Translations under genes and position numbers: made by a program | In this document: piece after piece, positions 50,083-57,226 of the stretch | Layout: each line of letters starts with the position of its first letter | Position numbering within the stretch: position 1 is the stretch's first letter | Assembly (NCBI GenBank): GCA_000719025.1 | Contig: JODP01000003.1 | Span: 1-64,000, forward strand | Origin: Kineosporia aurantiaca JCM 3230 | GTDB lineage: Bacteria > Actinomycetota > Actinomycetes > Actinomycetales > Kineosporiaceae | Length of the DNA stretch: 64,000 nt | Direction of reading: 5' to 3' | The notes under the pieces: model-generated | Databases searched by the model: none | What the model was told of the DNA's origin: nothing | The model's input: the letters and a program-made list of their open reading frames with translations, nothing else

Positions 50083-50865
50083 TTAGTCGGACAGCTCGTC
50101 GAGAGCGGCGCGCACCTGCCTGACCAGCCCGGCCACCTGCTCAACGCTCTCCCCGGCGAGCACCCGCCGCATCAGGGCGGCGCCCATGATCACCCCGTCC
50201 GCCGCCCGGGCCGCCGGCACCGCCGTCTCCGGCCCCGAGATGCCGAATCCGAGCAGCACCGGGCGATCGGTCCGGCTGCGCACCCGAGCCGCCAGTTCCC
50301 CGGCCCCGGCCGCCAGCGTCCCTCGTTCACCGGTCGTCCCCATCACCGTGGACGCGTAGACGAACCCGCTTCCCAGCTCGGCGACCTGGCTGATCCGGTC
50401 GGCCGGGGTGGACGGCGCGACCACCAGAACCACCTCGATCCCGAGCCGCCGGGCCGCCTCGACCAGGGCCGGCGCCTCGTCGAGCGGGGTGTCGACCGGG
50501 ATCAGCCCGGAGACGCCGGCCGCGGCCAGCTGCCGGCAGAAGTCGTCCGCCCCCCGGTGCCGGATCAGATTGCTGTACGTCATGACGACCAGCGGAATGC
50601 CGAGGTCCAGGCCCGCTATCGCCTCGAGCGCGCGATCAGTGGTCATCCCGGCCTGCAGGGCCCGGAGCGACGCCTCCTGGATGGTGACGCCCTCCAGCAT
50701 CGGGTGGGAGAAGGGCAGGCCGATCTCGATCGCGTCGGCCCCGCTGTGGGCCAGTTCAATGATCAGCTCGACCCAGTCCGGGCTGACCCCGGCGGTGACG
50801 TAGGGCACCAGGAGTTTGTGCTTCTGCTGCCGTAGATGGGTTTCCAGAGTCCCCGGGTTGATCAT
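50083..50865 (-). CDS. trpA: Tryptophan synthase alpha subunit, divergent
   Basis: This 260-residue TIM-barrel subunit normally cleaves indole-3-glycerol phosphate to indole. VPYVTAGVSPDW, Glu47 (AIEIGLPFS, equivalent to catalytic Glu49 of the enteric enzyme) and the phosphate loop LLGFGISGPE are present. However, the usual PFSDPLADGP reads PFSHPMLEGV: His54 replaces Asp56 and Glu58 replaces catalytic Asp60, and loop 6 (ASTVMGTTGERG) is altered. Activity on indole-glycerol phosphate may be reduced; the protein may mainly stimulate TrpB. It overlaps trpB by 4 bp. Confidence 0.92.
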   Translation of the reverse strand: MINPGTLETHLRQQKHKLLVPYVTAGVSPDWVELIIELAHSGADAIEIGLPFSHPMLEGVTIQEASLRALQAGMTTDRALEAIAGLDLGIPLVVMTYSNLIRHRGADDFCRQLAAAGVSGLIPVDTPLDEAPALVEAARRLGIEVVLVVAPSTPADRISQVAELGSGFVYASTVMGTTGERGTLAAGAGELAARVRSRTDRPVLLGFGISGPETAVPAARAADGVIMGAALMRRVLAGESVEQVAGLVRQVRAALDELSD

Positions 50866-52031
50866 TTCAGCAGCTCCCGGACCTGCGCGGCATCCTTGTC
50901 GCCCCGACCGGACAGGGTGACCAGAACCGTTGATCCAGTGGGAAGTTCGCTGGTTCCGGCGGCTCGCAGCACCCAGGCCAGGGCGTGACAGCTCTCCAGA
51001 GCCCCCAGAAGACCCTCGGTCCTGGCCAGCTTCACCAAAGCCGCGAGAACTTCGTCGTCAGTGGCGGAAACATAGGTGGCGCGGCCCGAATCAGCGAGAT
51101 GAGCATGCTCCGGACCGACGCCGGGATAGTCCAGCCCGGCCGAGACCGAGTGCGCCTCGAGCACCTGACCATCGCCGTCCTGCAACAGGTAGGACTCGAA
51201 ACCGTGCAGAATACCCGGTGATCCGCGGCCGATCGCGGCCCCACCGGCCGCCTCGACGCCGACCAGCCGGGCCGAGGTGTCGACGAATCCGGCGAAGGTC
51301 CCGGCCGCGTTGGAGCCTCCACCGACGCAGGCGACCACGAAGTCCGGAACCGCGGCCGGCAGCAACTCAGAGCACTGGGCGCGCGCCTCCTCGCCGATCA
51401 CTCGCTGGAACTCGCGCACCATCAGCGGATAGGGATGCGGGCCCAGCGTGGAACCAATGCAGTAGTGCGCCGTTTCGGACCGCCCGACCCAATGCCGGAA
51501 GGCCTCGCTCGTCGCGTCGGCCAGCGTCTGACCGCCCGAGGTGACCGGGACCACCGTGGCCCCGAGCAGCTCCATCCGGAACACGTTGAGCTGCTGGCGC
51601 TCCACGTCCTTGGCCCCCATGAACACGGTGACGTCCAGGCCGAGCAGGGCTCCGGCGGTTGCCGCGGCCACGCCGTGCTGGCCCGCCCCGGTCTCGGCCA
51701 GCATCTGCGTCCGGCCCATCCGTTGCGCCAGAAGGGCCTGCCCCAGAACGTTATTGATCTTGTGCGAGCCGGTGTGGGCCAGGTCCTCCCGCTTGAACAG
51801 CACCGTCACGCCGAGCTCGGCAGAGAGCCGGGTGGCCGGGGTGACCGGAGTGGGCCGGCCCGCGTAGAGCCGGAGTGTGCGGCTGAGCGTGGCCCGGAAG
51901 CCCGGATCCGCCCACGCCTGCGCGAATTCTCGTTCCAGGGTGCGACAGGCCGGGATCAGCGCTTCCGGGACATAACGGCCACCGAAGGCGCCGAATCTTC
52001 CGTCGGAGGCGGGTGCGGTCATCAGGCTCAT
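50862..52031 (-). CDS. trpB: Tryptophan synthase beta subunit
   Basis: This 389-residue PLP enzyme condenses indole with serine to tryptophan. GRFGAFGGRYVPEALIPA, the PLP Lys91 (TGSHKINN), catalytic Glu in LAETGAGQHG, PLP-phosphate loop GGGSNAAG and SAGLDYPGVGPEH are all intact, as in TrpB1. Codon usage is less GC3-biased than in most neighbours. Start: the ATG at 52031 would be leaderless (a -10-like TACGGT ends 7 bases before it), while ATG 52022 has GGAGG about 10 bases upstream; either is possible. No trpE, D, C or F is adjacent, so this is a partial trp unit. Confidence 0.94.
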   Translation of the reverse strand: MSLMTAPASDGRFGAFGGRYVPEALIPACRTLEREFAQAWADPGFRATLSRTLRLYAGRPTPVTPATRLSAELGVTVLFKREDLAHTGSHKINNVLGQALLAQRMGRTQMLAETGAGQHGVAAATAGALLGLDVTVFMGAKDVERQQLNVFRMELLGATVVPVTSGGQTLADATSEAFRHWVGRSETAHYCIGSTLGPHPYPLMVREFQRVIGEEARAQCSELLPAAVPDFVVACVGGGSNAAGTFAGFVDTSARLVGVEAAGGAAIGRGSPGILHGFESYLLQDGDGQVLEAHSVSAGLDYPGVGPEHAHLADSGRATYVSATDDEVLAALVKLARTEGLLGALESCHALAWVLRAAGTSELPTGSTVLVTLSGRGDKDAAQVRELLK

Positions 52032-52080
52032 GCCTCCGACCGTATGAGTTCTAGAACAGTTTCGTCAAGAGTTATAGAAC
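52032..52080 (-). promoter_or_regulatory. trpBA promoter with two palindromic operators
   Basis: On the minus strand TTGACG (52068-52063) and TACGGT (52044-52039) are 18 bp apart, with a predicted start at or next to the trpB ATG. The perfect palindrome GTTCTAGAAC (52048-52057) lies between -35 and -10, and the near copy GTTATAGAAC (52071-52080) lies just upstream of -35; centres are 23 bp apart. Both have the inverted GTTCTA/TAGAAC form expected for a GntR/HutC dimer, which points to the co-encoded regulator. No Trp-codon leader was found. Confidence 0.65.
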
Positions 52081-52245
52081 AATGGACGCCCGGACGGCGG
52101 CTTCCCAAGCCGGTCCCGCCCCGCCAAGCTGGAGAAAAGCAGCGTGGGTAGGGCCGTTCGGAGGAAACTATCGAGGCCCGCTCACGTTCCGGCCAGCACA
52201 TCCCGAAAATTTCAGGAACATCTCGATCGAGCGGCGGTGATCACC

Positions 52246-52614
52246 ATGAGCGTCATGTCGGTTGCGAGTCAGCACAACGTGTTCAGCAGTTACGGGGCTG
52301 TCCACATGCAGCGCCAGCTGATCCCCTCGGCCGCCCTGCACTCCGAGGAGCTCACTGCGGCCGCCCAGCAGGCCGCGGCGGCCCTGGCGGGCAAGGACGA
52401 GCTGCACGAGGCCCAGTCGGTCGCCCCGACCAGCACCGAGAACAAGGCCCACCAGTTCGACCGGCGCACCACCAACAGCAACTCGTTCGCCTCCGGGGCG
52501 GGCAGCGCCGGCAGTTCCAGCACGCTCGAGCCGGACGGCGCGGCCGAGGCGGCGCCGGAGCCCAGCCGGGCCGAACTACCGCAGCTCGGCGCCACCCTCG
52601 ACGTCTACCTGTAG
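52246..52614 (+). CDS. Small Ala/Ser-rich protein, function unknown
   Basis: This protein has about 122 residues from ATG 52246 (MSVMSVASQHNVFSSYG); GTG 52237 is an alternative. The first 60 residues could form an amphipathic helix region (HSEELTAAAQQAAAALAG); the rest is low-complexity, Ser/Ala/Glu-rich and probably disordered. Codon use is strongly GC3. It ends 7 bp before the convergent mannosyltransferase stop. No domain is recognised. Confidence 0.55.
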   Translation: MSVMSVASQHNVFSSYGAVHMQRQLIPSAALHSEELTAAAQQAAAALAGKDELHEAQSVAPTSTENKAHQFDRRTTNSNSFASGAGSAGSSSTLEPDGAAEAAPEPSRAELPQLGATLDVYL

Positions 52615-52621
52615 CCAGGCC

Positions 52622-53839
52622 CTAACCGATGAACCAGCGCAGCGCCCAGGCGCCGGTGAAGAAGACCAGCAGCGGGATCGCGGCGGTGGCCAGGAGCACT
52701 CGGAGCCAGCGCCGCCCCGGCTTGGCCAGCACCTCGGCCAGCAGGACGTACATCGGGATCCAGGTCAGGGTGTACCGGCCGGACGAGGTCAGGGTGGTCG
52801 AACAGGCCAGCACCACCATGTTCATCCCCATGTAGGCGGCCTCCGGCCAGCGCCGCAGCAGCACCAGGGCCACCGTGACGGCGACCCCGACCAGGACCGC
52901 GACCAGGTCGGCGATGGCCGGGACCGAGATCCGCCCGTTCAGGAACGCGTCGGACCAGCCCTGGGCCAGGCCGGTCCAGGGCGCCGCCAGCCTCCGGTCC
53001 CAGCCCAGCTTCTCGGCGTCGTTCCACGCCGACCAGGACCCGGTCTGAGCATGCAGCCAGGCGAAGTAGGCCGCTATCGGTACCGCGGGGATGACCAGGG
53101 CGGCGCCGTCGTACCAGCGCACCCCCGGTCGCCGGCGGTACAGCTGGATCAGGAACATCACGGCCAGCGCACCCACCAGGAACAGCCCGTTGACCCGGAC
53201 CGCGGTGGTCCCCGCCGCGACCAGACCGGCCCACCACCACCGGCCGCGGCTGGCCAGCAGCCAGGCCCCCAGGGCCAGGGCGACGAACAGGGCCTCGCTG
53301 TAGACCACGGCCATGAACAGGCTCAGCGGGTTCAGGGCCAGCGCCGCCACCGCGATCTGCCCGGCCACCGGGCCGCCGTGATCTGCGGCCAGACGCCAGA
53401 GCAGGGCCGCCGCGACGACCCCGGCGATCACCGTGATCAGCATCCCGGCCCAGATCTCGTGCCCACCCACCAACGGGGCGACAGCTCGCATGAGCAGCGG
53501 GTATCCGGGGAAGAACGCCTGTGAGCAGCAGCGCACCGGCCCGGGGAAGTAGCCCTCCTGGGCGATCCGCAGGAACTGCCCGGAGTCGAAGGAGACGAAG
53601 CGATGGGCGGCCCAGCCCGCGGAGGCGTCCCAGGGCTGGTCGGTGACCTTGAGCATGCTGCCCAGCAGCAGGAGCGAGGCGATCACCGCTACTCGGCTGA
53701 TCACCCAGATCTCGACCCGGCTCCAGGCCTCCAGGGCCCCGCCCACCCAGCGCGCCCGGCCCCCGGGCCCGGAACCACCGGGCTCGGATTCCACCACCGG
53801 ATCAGGTCCGCCCTCGGCCAGGACCTGCGACGCACTCAT
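52622..53839 (-). CDS. PIG-V-like mannosyltransferase, membrane
   Basis: This 405-residue polytopic membrane glycosyltransferase of the GT-C fold has about nine TM helices. The luminal FDSGQFLRIAQEGYF loop (WDSGxY-type, acidic catalytic candidate), FFPGYPLLMR and TSSGRYTLTWIPMY match the PIG-V/GPI-mannosyltransferase II-like family found in Actinobacteria. It should transfer mannose from polyprenyl-phosphate-mannose to an envelope lipid or protein; the acceptor is unknown. A short disordered N-terminus precedes TM1. Confidence 0.88.
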   Translation of the reverse strand: MSASQVLAEGGPDPVVESEPGGSGPGGRARWVGGALEAWSRVEIWVISRVAVIASLLLLGSMLKVTDQPWDASAGWAAHRFVSFDSGQFLRIAQEGYFPGPVRCCSQAFFPGYPLLMRAVAPLVGGHEIWAGMLITVIAGVVAAALLWRLAADHGGPVAGQIAVAALALNPLSLFMAVVYSEALFVALALGAWLLASRGRWWWAGLVAAGTTAVRVNGLFLVGALAVMFLIQLYRRRPGVRWYDGAALVIPAVPIAAYFAWLHAQTGSWSAWNDAEKLGWDRRLAAPWTGLAQGWSDAFLNGRISVPAIADLVAVLVGVAVTVALVLLRRWPEAAYMGMNMVVLACSTTLTSSGRYTLTWIPMYVLLAEVLAKPGRRWLRVLLATAAIPLLVFFTGAWALRWFIG

Positions 53840-53904
53840 TGATCAATCACCCTGACTCGTTCTCCCCGAACCCGACGAAGCCCCCCGAACCGGTACCCAG
53901 CTTG

Positions 53905-54495
53905 TCAGCGCACCAGCCGGCGGCGGACCTCCTGCCGGGCCTGGTTCAGCCGGGACTTGACCGTGCCCAGCGGCAGGTCCAGGCGCCGGGCGATCTCGTC
54001 GTACTCCAGATCGGCCAGGTCGCGGTAGACGAACGGCAGCACCAGCTGCGGGTGCGTCTTCTCCAGCGCCTCCAGGGCCTCCAGCAGGTCGATCCGTGAC
54101 CCGGCGATCACGCTGGTGCGCCGAGGGTCTGGACGCACCTGCTCCTCGATGGTCAGCGGCTGCTCCGATGCCCGGCGTTTCAGGTCCCGGTAGGTCTGCC
54201 GGGCCGCGTTCGACACCACCACGTACAGCCAGGTGCGGAACGAACTGCGACCCTCGAAGCTCTCGATCCGCCGGGCGACCTGGAGCAGGGCGTCCTGCGC
54301 GGCCTCCTCGGCGTCTTCCCGATGGGGCAGCATCTTGCCGGTGCGGCGCAGCACCTCGGGCTGGATCAGGGCCAGTAACTCGTTGAGGGCGGCATCATCA
54401 CCGGCCGCCGCAAGCCTCGCCAAGGTATCGATCCGGTCACTACCGGGCCGAGGGGCGCCCTCAGGGGCAGCAGGCTCTTCGGGTACGTCGGTCAT
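53905..54495 (-). CDS. ECF-type RNA polymerase sigma factor
   Basis: This protein has 196 residues from ATG 54495. Region 2 (LLALIQPEVLRRTGKML, HREDAEEAAQDALLQVARR, SSFRTWLYVVVSNAARQTYRD) and region 4 (EALEKTHPQLVLPFVYRDL, YDEIARRLDLPLGTVKSRLNQAR) are complete. No anti-sigma gene is adjacent. Its start codon is only 17 bp from the divergently transcribed Ser/Thr kinase start, so their promoters must overlap each other's coding ends or the messages are leaderless. A functional link with the kinase is suggested by this layout. Confidence 0.93.
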   Translation of the reverse strand: MTDVPEEPAAPEGAPRPGSDRIDTLARLAAAGDDAALNELLALIQPEVLRRTGKMLPHREDAEEAAQDALLQVARRIESFEGRSSFRTWLYVVVSNAARQTYRDLKRRASEQPLTIEEQVRPDPRRTSVIAGSRIDLLEALEALEKTHPQLVLPFVYRDLADLEYDEIARRLDLPLGTVKSRLNQARQEVRRRLVR

Positions 54496-54512
54496 AGCGG
54501 CATGATGCTGCC

Positions 54513-56285
54513 ATGCCTCTGCCCGAGCTGATCGGTCGATACCGACCTGTCCGCCGCCTCGGATCCGGTGGCTTCGCTGTGGTGTGGCTCGCCCACGACG
54601 AGTCACTGGACGCCGAGGTCGCCGTCAAGGTCATGGCCGACAACTGGGCCGACCGCATGGACCTGCGCGAACGCTTCCTGCGCGAGGCCCGGATGCTGCG
54701 CCAGGCGTCCTCGTACCGGATCGTCCAGGTGTTCGACATCGGTGAGCTGGAGGACGGTCGTCCCTACCTGGTGATGGAGTACGCCGATCGCGGCACTCTG
54801 GCCGACCGGGTGAAGGAGAACGGCGCGTATCCGCTGGCCGAGGCGTTGCGGATCACCGCCGAGGTGGCCCGGGGGGTCGCCGAGCTGCACGCCGCCGGGG
54901 TGGTGCACCGCGACCTCAAGCCGTCGAATGTGTTGATCACCTCAGTGCGGGGTGGGGGTGAACGGCTTCTCGTAGCCGACCTCGGGGTCGCCAAGAGCCT
55001 GGCCCATGGCTCCGGAGTGACGATGTCGGTCGGGTCGGCCGGCTACATGGCCCCCGAGCAGATGGAGCCGCAGATCGGGGTGGACGTCCGCGCGGACGTT
55101 TACAGCCTGGGTGCGTTCGCGTTCTACCTGATGACCGCTCAGCGGCCGTACCTGCCACTGGTGATGGCCGAGAAGATGCCGCCCGGCCTGCCCCAGCCGG
55201 TGCTGGAGACCATGCTGTCGGCCCTCGAGCGGGACCGGGACCGGCGTTGGCCGGACGCGGCCAGCCTGGCCGAGCGGTTCGACCAGCTCGCCGATCAGTT
55301 GGCGGACGACGTGACGGTGGCCGCGCCCGCGCCTACCCAGGGAAATCCCGTTCCGGTATCGGTCGAGGGCCCCACGACGCCGGTCAGTCCTACCCCGGGC
55401 TGGTCCTTCGCCGGTACGCCGGAGCAGCGAGCCCAGGCGGCCTACCCCGGGCCGGGCAGTCAGTCGCTCCAGACCAGCGGGCAGTCGTACGGGCCACCGG
55501 CCCAGGGCTATGGCGGGCAGCCCACCCAGGCTTACGGTCAGGGTTACAACGGGCAGCCCCCTCAGGCTTATGGGGCACAGCCGCCCGCCCAGGGCTACCC
55601 ACAGAACCACCAGAATCCGCAGAACTATCAGGGCGGCTATCCGCAGGCGCAGCCGCCCGCCTACGTGCCGGCGCCGCCCCCGTCCGACCGGCCGTCCGAC
55701 CGGCCCGCCCGCCGAGGCCGTCGGCGCTGGATCGCCACCATGATCGGCGTGATCGTCCTGGCCGCAGCCGCCGGAATCGGCGGGGTCCTGGTCTGGCAGG
55801 CCCAGTCCGACCACGATCTGACCGCGGAGGACGCGACAGGCGAGGTCAAGCTGACGGTCCCCGACACCTTCGGGCCGACGCTGGTGGACAGCGGCTGGAA
55901 TCAGTCGTCGATCGGCCTGAAGGACGCCTCCGGCTCCGGCCTGCTCCTGACCGACCAGCTCAACCACTGGCTGGACCTGAGCTACCCGGTGAACGGCGTC
56001 TTCGTCGGCCTGAGCAGCAACAAGCAACTGCCGGCCAAGGTCAAGGCGATCAGCCACGAGGACTGCCAGGCCGAAGGGCCGAAGGCCTACGACAGTGACG
56101 CCTGGACCGGCACCTATTGGACCTGGACGGACTGTTCCGGGGCGAATCAGACGGTGCAGGAGGTGGCGCTGTCCTCCACCGCCGCGGGCAGCGACGCGCA
56201 GTACGTCTACATGCAGATCCGGCAGTCCGGCACCGACCCCTACACCGCGGACCAGCTGATCGACGGGCTTACGGTCACCAGCTGA
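54513..56285 (+). CDS. Membrane Ser/Thr protein kinase with PQ-rich linker
   Basis: This 590-residue eukaryotic-like kinase has Gly-loop LGSGGFAVVW, Lys39 (EVAVKVM), catalytic loop HRDLKPSN (Asp134), DLG in place of DFG (VADLGVA, Asp156) and a MAPEQ P-loop. A disordered linker follows, rich in Pro/Gln/Gly/Tyr with repeats of the GQPPQAYGAQ and GYGGQPTQAY kind, then one TM helix (about 408-430) and an extracytoplasmic domain with a Cys pair (HEDCQAE, WTDCSGA). There are no PASTA repeats. It is divergent from an ECF sigma gene and is followed, in the same direction, by a lipoprotein gene. Confidence 0.94.
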   Translation: MPLPELIGRYRPVRRLGSGGFAVVWLAHDESLDAEVAVKVMADNWADRMDLRERFLREARMLRQASSYRIVQVFDIGELEDGRPYLVMEYADRGTLADRVKENGAYPLAEALRITAEVARGVAELHAAGVVHRDLKPSNVLITSVRGGGERLLVADLGVAKSLAHGSGVTMSVGSAGYMAPEQMEPQIGVDVRADVYSLGAFAFYLMTAQRPYLPLVMAEKMPPGLPQPVLETMLSALERDRDRRWPDAASLAERFDQLADQLADDVTVAAPAPTQGNPVPVSVEGPTTPVSPTPGWSFAGTPEQRAQAAYPGPGSQSLQTSGQSYGPPAQGYGGQPTQAYGQGYNGQPPQAYGAQPPAQGYPQNHQNPQNYQGGYPQAQPPAYVPAPPPSDRPSDRPARRGRRRWIATMIGVIVLAAAAGIGGVLVWQAQSDHDLTAEDATGEVKLTVPDTFGPTLVDSGWNQSSIGLKDASGSGLLLTDQLNHWLDLSYPVNGVFVGLSSNKQLPAKVKAISHEDCQAEGPKAYDSDAWTGTYWTWTDCSGANQTVQEVALSSTAAGSDAQYVYMQIRQSGTDPYTADQLIDGLTVTS

Positions 56286-56383
56286 GGTTCGATCGGACCG
56301 GAAGCCGAACTTTTCCGCGCTGCGCCGCATCCAAGCTTCTGAGTCCAGCGAATCTGGGCAGTATCTGGAAGGACCGATCAACC

Positions 56384-57226
56384 ATGCATTCCTCCCGTCC
56401 CGCCCGCCGGTCCCTGGCCGCGCTGGCGCTGGCCCCCGCGCTTCTGCTCGCCCTCGCGGCCTGCGGGAGCGACAAGACCCCGAACACGGTGGCGGGCGCG
56501 ACCGCCGGCCCGGCCGGTGTCAGCGACTCCGCAACCACCGACGACGGCGACCCCTCGAGCGCGCCGAGCACACCGGCGTCCTCAAGCACCACCAAGACGA
56601 CCACCTCGGACGACGGCGGCGGCGACACCAAGGGCTGCACCCAGGGCGGCGGCTCGGTGCCCACGAACGCCGATTCGGCCTTGGTCGGCGACCTCGACGG
56701 CGACGGTGCCCAGGACGAGGTCTGGCTGGCCGACAAGGGCAGCCAGCGCACCCTGGGCGTGGAGACCTCCAGCGGCGGCGTGTTCTCCACCACCTTCACC
56801 AGCGCCAGCCCGATCGCCGCCTCCGCGGTCGCCAACCGGCTGGGCGACGGCTCGGCGGTGATCCTGCTGAGCACCGGACGCAGCGCGGCGCTCTACGCGG
56901 TGGTCGACTGCAAGATCGTGCCGACCAAGAACAAGGAAGGCGCTCAGTACACCTTCGACCTCGGGTTCGGCGACTTCGGCACCGGCGTGGCCTGCCCGAC
57001 CGCCAACGGCGCGCTGTACCTGGCCGGGTACAACACGGTGGCCTCGGACCGGAAGGGCTACGCCGATGTCACCCGCACCCGGATCGACCTGAGCAGCAGC
57101 GGGGCCAAGGCGGCCAACGGCACGAAGGCCGCGCTCGGCGAGTTCGGCAACGACTCGGCCACCTACAAGATCGCGCACGGCGTCAGCTGCGGTGACTCCG
57201 AGACCGCCAAGGAGCCGCAGAGCTAA
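56384..57226 (+). CDS. Lipoprotein with DxDGDG motif, paralogue of the 33.5-kb protein
   Basis: This 280-residue protein has a signal peptide ending in lipobox LAAC, so it should be membrane-anchored outside. A Thr/Ser/Asp-rich linker follows, then a domain with DLDGDGAQDEVWLADK, a Ca-binding-like Asp loop. It shares block order with the secreted protein at 33479-34195 (GDLDGDG, AVANRLGDG, VVDCKI, YNTV). The function is unknown; it may be a ligand or sensor partner of the neighbouring kinases. ATG 56384 follows GGAAGGA. The 3' end overlaps the convergent kinase gene by 4 bp. Confidence 0.87.
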   Translation: MHSSRPARRSLAALALAPALLLALAACGSDKTPNTVAGATAGPAGVSDSATTDDGDPSSAPSTPASSSTTKTTTSDDGGGDTKGCTQGGGSVPTNADSALVGDLDGDGAQDEVWLADKGSQRTLGVETSSGGVFSTTFTSASPIAASAVANRLGDGSAVILLSTGRSAALYAVVDCKIVPTKNKEGAQYTFDLGFGDFGTGVACPTANGALYLAGYNTVASDRKGYADVTRTRIDLSSSGAKAANGTKAALGEFGNDSATYKIAHGVSCGDSETAKEPQS

